Position numbers and translations under genes: made by a program. A DNA stretch of 64,000 bases. Source: DASUNQ01 sp035536455 (lineage in GTDB: Bacteria; Acidobacteriota; Thermoanaerobaculia; Multivoradales; UBA5704). Below the pieces are notes generated by a model. That model was not told the origin of the DNA, did not search any database, and saw nothing but the letters and a program-made list of their open reading frames with translations. Location: contig DATLOC010000026.1 of NCBI GenBank assembly GCA_035536455.1, positions 1-64,000 of the forward strand. Direction: 5' to 3'. Shown here in pieces: positions 53,948 through 62,939 of the stretch; the first letter of the stretch is position 1, and every line of letters starts with the position of its first letter.

Positions 53948-54790
53948 TTACTTTAGCTCGGTCAGCAGCATGGCGGCGACGACCAGGGCGCCGCCGATGA
54001 GCAGCGCCGCGCTCCAGCGCTCGGCGCCGAGGGCGATCGAGGTGACGGCGGCGAAGACCGGCTCGAGGGTGAGGATGACGCCGGTCTCGATGGCGTCGAG
54101 GTGGCGCTGGGCGTAGAACTGGCCGAGGAAGGCGAGGGCGGTGCAGAAGACGCCGGTGATGAGGACGGCAGGGATGGCGAAGCCGCCGAAGTCGGCGCGC
54201 GCCGGCGGGTCGAGGACGAGAGACGGCGCGGAGAGGAGGGCCGCGACGAGCAGCGAGAGGACGGTGAGCGGCGCCATCGGGTGGCGGCGCACCGCCCGGC
54301 CGACCAGCACGACGTACCCCGCGAAGACGGCGGCGCAGCCGATCGTCAGCGCGTCGCCGCGGTTGAAGGGCCCGCCCCCCGCCTCCGGCCGGTAGAGCAC
54401 CCAGAGCCCGGCGGCGGCGCACAGCGTGCCGGCGATCGGCCCGAAGCGCGGCCGGTAGGCGCCGGCGGCGAGCCCCACGACCGGGACGAAGATAACCGAG
54501 AGGCCGGTCAGGAAGGCCGAGCGCGACGGCGTCGTCCAGAGCAGGCCGTAAGTCTGGAGGACGAAGCCGGCGAAGAGGACGGTGCCGATGACGACACCGT
54601 CCCGCCCCAGCTCGCGGCTCCAGCCGCGGCGGAGGAGGGGGAGGAGGAGGAGCGCGGCGAGCGTGAAGCGCAGGGCGATGAAGTGGAAAGGCTCGAGCCG
54701 CTCGATGCCGCGCTGCACGAGGACGAACGAAGCGCCCCAGACGGCGGTGGACCCGAGGAGGACCAACCGCGCTCGAAAGCGCTCGCTCAA
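53948..54790 (-). CDS. EamA/DMT family transporter
   Basis: A 280-residue membrane protein with ten hydrophobic helices in two EamA halves. The first half begins VLLGSTAVWGASFVLVQRG and has RFTLAALLLLPLL. The second half has ALAFLGQFYAQRHLDAIETG and ILTLEPVFAAVTSIALGAERW, typical of the family. It probably exports an amino acid or other metabolite. ATG 54790 overlaps the stop of the peroxiredoxin gene (ATGA), so both are co-translated. It precedes the branched-chain dehydrogenase, which could make its cargo an amino acid, but this is only a guess. Confidence 0.9.
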   Translation of the reverse strand: MSERFRARLVLLGSTAVWGASFVLVQRGIERLEPFHFIALRFTLAALLLLPLLRRGWSRELGRDGVVIGTVLFAGFVLQTYGLLWTTPSRSAFLTGLSVIFVPVVGLAAGAYRPRFGPIAGTLCAAAGLWVLYRPEAGGGPFNRGDALTIGCAAVFAGYVVLVGRAVRRHPMAPLTVLSLLVAALLSAPSLVLDPPARADFGGFAIPAVLITGVFCTALAFLGQFYAQRHLDAIETGVILTLEPVFAAVTSIALGAERWSAALLIGGALVVAAMLLTELK

Positions 54791-55257
54791 AGCGCCGCGA
54801 GGGCCGCGAGCACCTCCTCGTCGTGCCCGTCCACGTTCACCCGCTTCCAGGCCTTCCGCACCTTGCCCTCGCGGTCGATCAGGAAGGTGGAGCGCTGGAT
54901 GCCCATCGACGTCTTGCCGTAGAGGTTCTTCTCGCGCCAGGCGCCGTAGCGCTCGGCGACCCGGTGGTCGGGGTCGGCGAGGAGCGGGAAGTTGAGGCTG
55001 TACTTGTCGCGGAAGCGGACGTGGCTCGCGATGTCGTCCGGCGAGACGCCGAGGAGAGCGGCGCCGGCCGCCGCGAGCTCCTCGCGCCGATCGCGGAAGG
55101 CGCAGGCCTCCTTGGTGCAGCCGGAGGTGTCGTCCTTGGGGTAGAAGTAGAGGACCACCGGCTTGCCGCGCAGCGCCGAGAGCGTCACCTCGCCGCCGTC
55201 GTCGGCGCGCAGCGTGAAGTCGGGCGCCGTCGCGCCCTCCTCGACCCAGTCGCTCAT
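54787..55257 (-). CDS. bcp: Thioredoxin-dependent peroxiredoxin, BCP/PrxQ type
   Basis: A 156-residue protein, ATG 55257 (MSDWVEEGATAPDFTLRADD). The peroxidatic cysteine is in DTSGCTKEACAFRDR, where the second cysteine five residues later is the resolving cysteine of atypical two-cysteine PrxQ enzymes. GVSPDDIASHVRFRDKYSL and FLIDREGKVRKAWKRVNVDG complete the signature. It reduces hydrogen peroxide and organic hydroperoxides with thioredoxin in the cytoplasm. It is divergent from an MFS transporter gene with 54 bases between the starts. Confidence 0.95.
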   Translation of the reverse strand: MSDWVEEGATAPDFTLRADDGGEVTLSALRGKPVVLYFYPKDDTSGCTKEACAFRDRREELAAAGAALLGVSPDDIASHVRFRDKYSLNFPLLADPDHRVAERYGAWREKNLYGKTSMGIQRSTFLIDREGKVRKAWKRVNVDGHDEEVLAALAAL

Positions 55258-55311
55258 CGCCTCACCCTCCCGTCCGGAGAGTCTATTGGACTGCGCTAGG
55301 GTCCGCCGGCG

Positions 55312-56526
55312 ATGGGCGGCGCGGCGCGAAAGCTCCTCCTCGGCGCCGCGTTGCTGCGCGCCCTCGCCACCGGCATGGCCGGGGTGCTGCTCGGCATCTA
55401 CCTCGCGGACCGCGGGTTGTCGCCGGGGCAGGTGGGGGCGGTGGCCGGCGCCGGTCTCGCGGGCGCCGCGGCCGGGGCGCTGGTCGTCACGCTGCGCGGC
55501 GCGCGGATGGCGGGGCGCGGCGCGCTCCTCGCCCTCGCCGGCCTCGCCGCCGCGGGCGGCGCGCTCCTGGCGCTGGTCGAGCACCCGCTGGCGCTCGCCG
55601 CGGTCGCCTTCCTCGGCATGGTCAACGGCATGGGGCGGGACCGCGGGCCCTCGGCGATCCTCGAGCAGGCGCTCCTGCCGGCGACCACGACGCCGGCGCG
55701 GCGGACCACCGCCTTCGCCTGGTACACGGCTTTCCAGGACTGCGGGCACTCCCTGGGCAGCCTGGCGGCAGGGCTGCCGGCGCTGCTGGTCGCGGCGACG
55801 GCGCTGTCGATGACGGCGAGCCTGCGGCTCTGCTTCGGGCTCTACGCGCTCCTGCTCCTGCTCTCCGGGCTCTGCTACCTCGGGCTGCCGGCGCGGGCGG
55901 CGGAGGCCGCGAGCGCCGCTCCGCCGCCGCCGGCTCGGCTCGCGCCCGAGAGCCGGCGCATCCTGACGCGCATCAGCCTGCTCTTCGCGCTCGACGGCCT
56001 CGGCGGCGGCCTGCTCCTCACGACCCTCCTCTCCTACTTCTTCTTCGAGCGCTTCGGGGTCGGCGTGGCGGCGCTCTCCGGGCTCTTCTTCGCCGCCCGC
56101 GTCGCCAACCTCCTCTCCAACTTCGGCGCCGCCTGGCTGGCGCGCCGCATCGGCCTGGTCAACACGATGGTCTTCACCCACATCCCGGCGAGCCTGCTGC
56201 TGGTGGCGGTGGCCTTCGTGCCGAGCTTCCCGCTGGCGGCAGCGCTCTTCCTGCTGCGCGAGGCGCTGGTCGAGATGGACGTGCCGACGCGGCAGTCGTA
56301 CGTCATGGCGATGGTGCGGCCAGAGGAGCGGACGACCGCCTCGGGGGTGACGAATCTGGTGCGCCTGGCGATGTGGGCCCTCGGCCCGAGCCTCGGCGGC
56401 TGGGCGATGCAGAGCGTGGGGCTGGCGGCGCCGCTCCTGGCCGGCGCCGGCATGAAGATCGTCTACGACCTTCTGCTCTATGTGTCGTTCCGGCGCCTGA
56501 AGCCGCCGGAGGAGCAGGCGGCCTGA
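55312..56526 (+). CDS. MFS transporter
   Basis: A 404-residue protein with about twelve membrane helices. The first half has MAGVLLGIYLADRGLSPGQV and a motif-A like loop TLRGARMAGRGALLAL. The second half has RVANLLSNFGAAWLARRIGL and LREALVEMDVPTRQSYVMAM, as in drug-type or sugar-type MFS proteins. A proline-rich cytoplasmic loop joins the halves. The substrate cannot be told. The stop lies 14 bases before the start of queG, so both may be in one transcript, with no known functional link. Confidence 0.92.
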   Translation: MGGAARKLLLGAALLRALATGMAGVLLGIYLADRGLSPGQVGAVAGAGLAGAAAGALVVTLRGARMAGRGALLALAGLAAAGGALLALVEHPLALAAVAFLGMVNGMGRDRGPSAILEQALLPATTTPARRTTAFAWYTAFQDCGHSLGSLAAGLPALLVAATALSMTASLRLCFGLYALLLLLSGLCYLGLPARAAEAASAAPPPPARLAPESRRILTRISLLFALDGLGGGLLLTTLLSYFFFERFGVGVAALSGLFFAARVANLLSNFGAAWLARRIGLVNTMVFTHIPASLLLVAVAFVPSFPLAAALFLLREALVEMDVPTRQSYVMAMVRPEERTTASGVTNLVRLAMWALGPSLGGWAMQSVGLAAPLLAGAGMKIVYDLLLYVSFRRLKPPEEQAA

Positions 56527-56540
56527 GCGAGAATCGCCCC

Positions 56541-57608
56541 ATGGAGCCGCGCGCCGCCGCCGAGCTGCTGAAGGCATGGGCGCTGGAGGAGGGGTTCGAC
56601 CGCGCCGGGGTTGCGGCGGTGGAGGCGCCGGAGCACGGGGAGGCGTTCCTGCGCTGGCTGGCGCGGGGGGACCAGGCGGGGATGGGGTACCTCGAGCGGC
56701 GGGTGGAGGCGCGGCTCGATCCGGCGACGATGCTGACCGGCGCGCGGAGCGTCCTCTGCGTGGCGCTTCAGTACCACCCCCTGGCGGGGGAGGACGATCC
56801 GCCCGGCCCCGAGCGCTCGGACCTCTGGCCGCGGGTCGCCCGCTACGCCCGCGGCGCCGACTACCACGACCTGATGACCGCGCGCCTCCGACGCTTGGCG
56901 GCGCGCGTCGCCGAAGCGTTCCCCGGCAGCGCTACCCGCCCGTACGTCGACACCGGTCCGGTCCTGGAGCGCGAGCTCGCAGCCCGCGCCGGCCTGGGCG
57001 CGATCGGCAAGCACACGAACCTCCTGCACCCGGAGGCGGGTTCCTGGTTCCTGCTCGGGGAGCTGTTCACCACGCTTGACCTCGCCCCCGACGCGCCGCT
57101 CGCCGACCTCTGCGGCAGCTGCACGCGCTGCCTGGAGGCCTGCCCGACCGGCGCCCTGCCCGAGCCCTACCGCCTGGTCAGCGACCGCTGCATCAGCTAC
57201 TGGACAATCGAGCACCGCGGGCCGCTGCCGGAGGCGGCGCGCGCGCTGGTGGGGGAGTGGGTCTTCGGCTGCGACCTCTGCCAGGAGGCCTGCCCCTGGA
57301 ACGCCGCCCCGGCCGGCGCCGACCACCCGGAGCTGCGGCTGCCGCCGGAGCGGGCGGAACTGGACCTCGCCGGCCTCCTGCGCCTCACGCGGGAGGAGTA
57401 CGCCGCGCGCTTCCGCGGCAGCCCGATGAAGCGCGCCAAGTACGAAGGCCTGCGCCGCAACGCCGCCGTCGCCATGGGCAACCGCGGCGACGCCCGCTAC
57501 GCCCCGGCCCTGACCGCGGCGCTCGGCGACGAAGACCCCATCGTCGCCTCCCACGCCGCCTGGGCGCTGGAGCGGATCGGTGATGTTCAGGCGGGTAGGG
57601 ACTCTTAG
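56541..57608 (+). CDS. queG: Epoxyqueuosine reductase
   Basis: A 355-residue protein, ATG 56541. The N-terminal cobalamin-binding part has FDRAGVAAVEAPEHGEAFLR, RYARGADYHDLM and YVDTGPVLERELAARAGLGA with the conserved aspartate. Two ferredoxin-type motifs follow, CGSCTRCLEACPTGAL and CDLCQEACPWNAA, which carry two [4Fe-4S] clusters. A HEAT-like C-terminal tail includes YEGLRRNAAVAMGNRGD and aids tRNA binding. The enzyme performs the last step of queuosine synthesis in tRNA. Its stop overlaps that of convergent vapC. Confidence 0.95.
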   Translation: MEPRAAAELLKAWALEEGFDRAGVAAVEAPEHGEAFLRWLARGDQAGMGYLERRVEARLDPATMLTGARSVLCVALQYHPLAGEDDPPGPERSDLWPRVARYARGADYHDLMTARLRRLAARVAEAFPGSATRPYVDTGPVLERELAARAGLGAIGKHTNLLHPEAGSWFLLGELFTTLDLAPDAPLADLCGSCTRCLEACPTGALPEPYRLVSDRCISYWTIEHRGPLPEAARALVGEWVFGCDLCQEACPWNAAPAGADHPELRLPPERAELDLAGLLRLTREEYAARFRGSPMKRAKYEGLRRNAAVAMGNRGDARYAPALTAALGDEDPIVASHAAWALERIGDVQAGRDS

Positions 57609-58018
57609 ACCGTGCCGCGCTCGACGACCCACTCCGCCGGCTGCCGGGTCACCTCGGCGATGACGTCGTAGTCGCTGTCGTAGTGCAGCAGCGTCAGCCC
57701 GGCGGCTTCGGCGGTCGCGGCGATGATCAGGTCCGGGATGGGCACGCGGTGCCGACCGGTGCGGGCCAGCTCCGCCTGGATGGCGATCGCCCGCTGCAGA
57801 ATCTCTTCGGTGATCGGTACAGGGTGGTAGGCAAGGGAACGGCGTTCGCGGATCCGGTCGTAGTCCTCGCGGTTCCGGGCGCTGAAGAGGACCTCGAGGT
57901 CGACGATCGCGCAGGTGGCGGCCTCGCCCGCCTCCAGGATCGGTGCCAGGCGCTCGCGCACCGGCGCCAGCGGCATCCGTGCCAGGGCGCTCTTGTCGAC
58001 CAGGTAGCGCGGCGTCAC
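57605..58018 (-). CDS. vapC: PIN-domain toxin, VapC family
   Basis: A 137-residue PIN-domain ribonuclease. The acidic active-site residues are visible: the first aspartate in YLVDKSALARM, glutamate in DLEVLFSARN, aspartate in VPIPDLIIAATAEAAG, and the last in LLHYDSDYDVIAE. VapC toxins cleave tRNA or rRNA when freed from VapB. Translation starts at GTG 58018, which overlaps the antitoxin stop (GTGA). Its own stop overlaps that of convergent queG. Confidence 0.93.
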   Translation of the reverse strand: MTPRYLVDKSALARMPLAPVRERLAPILEAGEAATCAIVDLEVLFSARNREDYDRIRERRSLAYHPVPITEEILQRAIAIQAELARTGRHRVPIPDLIIAATAEAAGLTLLHYDSDYDVIAEVTRQPAEWVVERGTV

Positions 58019-58230
58019 GACCGCCAGGCGCGGGACATGACCCGCCGATTGGCCAGGTCCATCCCGCGCATCGCCGACAGCGCGTCGACCTCCTCGCGGC
58101 GCGCCTCGACGCGCAGCACCTCTCGGAAGGCCTCCTCGATCGTGTCCTTGATCGTCGCGGTCGAGAGCACGCGCTGCACCTCATGCAGGAGGTCCTCGTT
58201 GATCTCGACGCTGGTCTTCCGGACGCTCAA
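58015..58230 (-). CDS. vapB: VapB-type antitoxin
   Basis: A 71-residue protein if it starts at TTG 58230, which has GAGGAG seven bases upstream; ATG 58284 would add 18 residues. It begins LSVRKTSVEINEDLLHEVQR, a ribbon-helix-helix type DNA-binding N-terminus, and continues TIKDTIEEAFREVLRVEA, typical of VapB antitoxins of the type II TA family. The C-terminal DALSAMRGMDLANRRV would wrap the toxin. It is coupled to vapC by GTGA. The pair is divergent from rpsA. Confidence 0.87.
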   Translation of the reverse strand: MSVRKTSVEINEDLLHEVQRVLSTATIKDTIEEAFREVLRVEARREEVDALSAMRGMDLANRRVMSRAWRS

Positions 58231-58250
58231 GGGCCTCTCCTCTGTGAGCT

Positions 58251-58280
58251 GGATATCCCGCTGCCGCTGAGTAGGATATC
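58251..58280 (-). promoter_or_regulatory. Putative vapBC operator: two GGATATC boxes
   Basis: GGATATC occurs at 58251-58257 and again at 58274-58280, 23 bases apart, which is about two helical turns, just upstream of the preferred vapB start. The second box on the minus strand overlaps a possible -10 TATCCT. Paired boxes at this spacing are typical of ribbon-helix-helix repressors that autoregulate TA operons. Confidence 0.4.
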
Positions 58281-58301
58281 TCATCCCGTTCAGCCTCCCG
58301 G

Positions 58302-58330
58302 TTGACTCGCCTGCGCCCCCTCCCTATACT
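58302..58330 (+). promoter_or_regulatory. Near-consensus sigma-70 promoter of rpsA
   Basis: TTGACT (58302-58307) and TATACT (58325-58330) are separated by exactly 17 bases, each one mismatch from consensus. Transcription would start near 58337, giving a leader of about 100 nt before the rpsA start. It is the strongest promoter-like sequence in the window and fits a highly expressed ribosomal protein gene. Confidence 0.8.
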
Positions 58331-58339
58331 CCGAATTTC

Positions 58340-58405
58340 CGAGTTCTCAAGGAGTTAGCCAGAACTCGTCCTCTCGCGACCGCGGGAGCACAGGCCGTGG
58401 GCCTG
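58340..58405 (+). promoter_or_regulatory. Structured leader of rpsA: two hairpins
   Basis: In the leader, CGAGTTCT (58340-58347) pairs with AGAACTCG (58361-58368) around a 13-base loop that contains AAGGAG, a Shine-Dalgarno-like sequence. CAGGCC (58391-58396) pairs with GGCCTG (58400-58405) around GTG. The true AGGAGG site (58418-58423) follows. The structure could serve autoregulation by S1, which is known for rpsA in enterobacteria. Confidence 0.5.
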
Positions 58406-58434
58406 AATCCAAACGCCAGGAGGATTTCCGTTTT

Positions 58435-60264
<1,830 letters not shown>

Positions 60265-60286
60265 TCTTGCGCGAATGGGGGAGACG

Positions 60287-60589
60287 ATGACGGCTCTCAA
60301 AGACGGCATGACGAAGGCCGAGCTGGTCGAGGAGGTCGCCCGCACCACCCAGCTCACGAAGAAGCACGCGGAGATCATCGTCAACGAGGTCTTCGACAGC
60401 ATCGTGAAGTCGCTCAAGGCCGGGGAGAAGATCGAGCTGCGCGGCTTCGGCAGCTTCCGCATCCGCCACCGCGGCGCGCGCACCGGGCGCAACCCCAAGA
60501 CCGGCGACAAGGTCAAGGTGCCGCCCAAGCGGATCCCCTACTTCAAGCCCGGCAAGGAGCTCCGGGAGCTGCTCAACGACGAGTGCTGA
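60287..60589 (+). CDS. ihfB: HU/IHF family DNA-binding protein (IHF beta-like)
   Basis: A 100-residue protein. The core MTKAELVEEVARTTQLTKKH and VNEVFDSIVKSLKAGEKIEL leads to the DNA-bending arm GFGSFRIRHRGARTGRNPKT, with the conserved proline at the tip, and ends KVPPKRIPYFKPGKELRELL. These proteins bend DNA as dimers. ATG 60287 is used, with GGGGAG just upstream; ATG 60275 and 60308 are alternatives. The place directly after rpsA favours IHF beta over HU, but the distinction is uncertain. Confidence 0.9.
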   Translation: MTALKDGMTKAELVEEVARTTQLTKKHAEIIVNEVFDSIVKSLKAGEKIELRGFGSFRIRHRGARTGRNPKTGDKVKVPPKRIPYFKPGKELRELLNDEC

Positions 60590-60608
60590 GGCGGGCCCGC
60601 GGCCCCCG

Positions 60609-61121
60609 ATGCAGACGCTCTTCGCGCCCTGGAGGCACAGCTACATCACGCAGTCCAAGGAGGCCGCCGCGGAGTGCTTCTTCTGCGCCGCGGCGCGCCG
60701 CCCGGACGACCCCGAGTCGCTGGTCGTCTGGACCGCCGGCCACCACCTGGTCATGCTGAACCGCCACCCCTACACCAGCGGGCACCTGATGGTGGCGCCG
60801 CTCGCCCACCTCGCCTCGCCGCAGGAGAGCGACGCCCCGGCGCGGGCCGAGCTCTGGCCGGTGGTGCTGGCGGCGCACCGGACGCTCGAGGCGGCCTACT
60901 CGCCCGACGGCTTCAACCTGGGAATGAACCTGGGCGAGCCGGCGGGCGCCGGGGTGCCGGGGCACTTCCACTTCCACGTCGTCCCGCGCTGGGCCGGGGA
61001 CACCAACTTCATGAGCGTCGTGGCCGGCGTGCGCGTGGTGCCCGAGGACCTGGGCGCGGCGCGGGCGCGGCTGCGGGAGCTGTTCTCGCGGGAGGAGGCG
61101 CTTGGCCGAACCGACGCGTGA
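60609..61121 (+). CDS. HIT family nucleotide hydrolase/phosphorylase (Ap4A type)
   Basis: A 170-residue protein. The N-terminus MQTLFAPWRHSYI with CFFC (Cys23, Cys26) and the following histidine resemble the zinc site of diadenosine-tetraphosphate phosphorylase-like HIT proteins. The histidine triad is in PGHFHFHVVPRW, and GFNLGMNLGEPAGAG precedes it. It would split dinucleoside polyphosphates or nucleotide conjugates in the cytoplasm. The last 20 bases overlap the start of the next gene. Confidence 0.93.
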   Translation: MQTLFAPWRHSYITQSKEAAAECFFCAAARRPDDPESLVVWTAGHHLVMLNRHPYTSGHLMVAPLAHLASPQESDAPARAELWPVVLAAHRTLEAAYSPDGFNLGMNLGEPAGAGVPGHFHFHVVPRWAGDTNFMSVVAGVRVVPEDLGAARARLRELFSREEALGRTDA

Positions 61122-61521
61122 GGCGCAGGCCGCGCCCGAGGAGCGGGCGGAGCCGGTGGGCAACCCCTGGGTGGCGGCGGTCGTCGCCTGGCTGGTGCCC
61201 GGGGCCGGGCACTGGTACCTGGGGCGGCGAGGCCGGGCGCTCGCCTTCCTCGGCCTGGTGGCGGCCTCGCTGGCCCTCGGCGTGGCGCTCCACGGCAACC
61301 TCTACCGGCCGCTCCCCGGCCAGCCGCTGACCTACCTGGCGACGTTGGGCTGCATGGGCATGGGGCTGCCCTACTTCCTGCTTCGGTACCTCGCGGGCTA
61401 CACCGGCGAGGTGATCGCCCCCGGCTACGAGTACGGCACCGCCTTCATCCTGACCGCCGGCCTGATGAACCTCCTGCTCGTGCTCGACGCCTGGGACATC
61501 GCCCTGGGCAAGAAGGACTGA
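61102..61521 (+). CDS. Small membrane protein, DUF6677-like
   Basis: A 139-residue protein, TTG 61102, with GGAGGAGG five bases upstream, inside the end of the HIT gene. A charged N-terminal tail is followed by VAAVVAWLVPGAGHWYLGRR, the signature of TM2- and DUF6677-like proteins, then three further helices. The function is unknown. It is placed between HIT and lpxB genes. A TTG start with a strong ribosome-binding site is persuasive; no ATG or GTG lies in frame before the conserved core. Confidence 0.82.
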   Translation: MAEPTREAQAAPEERAEPVGNPWVAAVVAWLVPGAGHWYLGRRGRALAFLGLVAASLALGVALHGNLYRPLPGQPLTYLATLGCMGMGLPYFLLRYLAGYTGEVIAPGYEYGTAFILTAGLMNLLLVLDAWDIALGKKD

Positions 61522-61530
61522 GGCGCCGCG

Positions 61531-61725
61531 ATGCTCAGCCACTTCGCCCTGATGGTCGCCTACGCCCTCATCGTCAGCCTCTTCTTCGCCCTGCTCTGGC
61601 GGCGCGAGCGCGGCGAGCGGGTCAAGCTCTTCCTCCAGATGTTCATCGGCATGGTGGGGGGCGGGCTGGCCCTGGCCTGGCTGATGTACCCCTTCCCGCC
61701 GGGGCCGCCCGCCCCGATCCCCTGA
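61531..61725 (+). CDS. Very small membrane protein
   Basis: A 64-residue protein with two hydrophobic helices (MLSHFALMVAYALIVSLFFA and FIGMVGGGLALAWLMYPFP) separated by a basic loop WRRERGERVKLF, and a proline-rich C-terminus. No family is recognised. The gene starts 9 bases after the DUF6677-like gene and ends 8 bases before lpxB, so it lies in the same transcript. The hydrophobic pattern and tight spacing make it a likely real gene. Confidence 0.75.
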   Translation: MLSHFALMVAYALIVSLFFALLWRRERGERVKLFLQMFIGMVGGGLALAWLMYPFPPGPPAPIP

Positions 61726-61733
61726 GCCCCGGA

Positions 61734-62939
61734 GTGGAGCGCGGCGTCGACTTGCTGCTGGTCGCCGGCGAGGCCTCCGGCGACCTGCACGGCGGGCGGC
61801 TCCTCGCCGCGCTCCGCCGGCTGGTGCCGGGGCTGCGCCCGTTCGGGCTGGGCGGCGACGAGATGCGCGCCGCGGGCCTGGCGGCGGTGGCGCACAGCCG
61901 CGAGGTGGCGGTGGTGGGGATCGCCGAGGTGCTCAAGGTGCTGCCGCGGGCGCGGCAGGTCTTCGCCGCGCTGCTCGCCGAGGTCGAGCGGCGGCGGGCG
62001 CGGGCGGCGGTGCTGATCGACTTCCCGGAGTTCAACCTGCGCCTGGCACGCGAGCTCAAGCGGCGCGGCGTCCACGTCGTCTACTACGTCAGCCCGCAGG
62101 TCTGGGCCTGGCGGCGGCGGCGGGTGGAGACGATCGCCGAGCGGGTCGACGAGATGCTGGTGCTCTTCCCCTTCGAGGCCGAGTTCTACCGCGGCGCCGG
62201 GGTGACGGTGCGGCACGTCGGCCACCCGCTGGTGGACGAGGTGCCGCGCCTGCCGCAGGCCTGGGACGAGGGGCCGCCGCCGGCGGGGGCGCCGTACCGC
62301 ATCGCGCTGCTTCCCGGCTCGCGCCCGAGCGAGGTGGAGCCGCTGCTGCCGCGGATGCTCGAGACGGTGCGCCTGCTGGCGCGCGAGCTTCCCGTGGAGG
62401 CGCGGCTGATCCAGGCCCCGACCATCCCGCGCGAGCTGCTGGAAGAGGAGATCGCCCTCTCGGGACTGCCGGTGCGGATCGTCGCCGAGGACCGCTTCGC
62501 CGCGGTGGCCGGCTCCCACCTGGCGCTCTGCGCCTCCGGCACCGCGACGCTCGAGGTCGGGCTCCTGGGCACGCCGCTCATCGTCCTCTACCACCTCCAG
62601 CTCGCCTCCTACCTGCTCGGGCGGCTCCTGGTGCGCCTGCCCTGGGTGAGCTTGGTCAACCTGGTGCTCGGGCGGAAGGTCGTGCCGGAGCTGATCCAGC
62701 GCCAGACCGCGCCGGCGCGGGTGGCGCGCGAGGCGGCGCGGCTGCTTCGCGACCCGGCGGCGGTGGCGGCGATGCGGCAGGGGCTCGCCGAGCTGCGCGG
62801 GCGGCTCGGCGAAGGGGGCGCGACGGAGCGGGCGGCCGAGGAGGTCGTGGCGGCGCTGGTGCGCACCGGTCTGCTGCCGACGCCGCCGGGCACGGTGACC
62901 TGGCCGCAGGAGGCGGCGGCGCCGGAGGTGGCCTCGTGA
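61734..62939 (+). CDS. lpxB: Lipid-A-disaccharide synthase
   Basis: A 401-residue GT-B enzyme (GT19). It starts at GTG 61734 and has LLVAGEASGDLHGGRLLAAL, GLGGDEMRAAGL, VLIDFPEFNLRLARELKRRG, YYVSPQVWAWRRRRVETIAE, LLPGSRPSEVEPLLPRMLE, and CASGTATLEVGLLGTPLIVL in order. It joins UDP-diacylglucosamine and lipid X at the inner membrane. This shows that the organism makes lipid A and so has a Gram-negative outer membrane. Its stop overlaps the start of an MsbA-like exporter (GTGA), the next step in the same route. Confidence 0.96.
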   Translation: MERGVDLLLVAGEASGDLHGGRLLAALRRLVPGLRPFGLGGDEMRAAGLAAVAHSREVAVVGIAEVLKVLPRARQVFAALLAEVERRRARAAVLIDFPEFNLRLARELKRRGVHVVYYVSPQVWAWRRRRVETIAERVDEMLVLFPFEAEFYRGAGVTVRHVGHPLVDEVPRLPQAWDEGPPPAGAPYRIALLPGSRPSEVEPLLPRMLETVRLLARELPVEARLIQAPTIPRELLEEEIALSGLPVRIVAEDRFAAVAGSHLALCASGTATLEVGLLGTPLIVLYHLQLASYLLGRLLVRLPWVSLVNLVLGRKVVPELIQRQTAPARVAREAARLLRDPAAVAAMRQGLAELRGRLGEGGATERAAEEVVAALVRTGLLPTPPGTVTWPQEAAAPEVAS

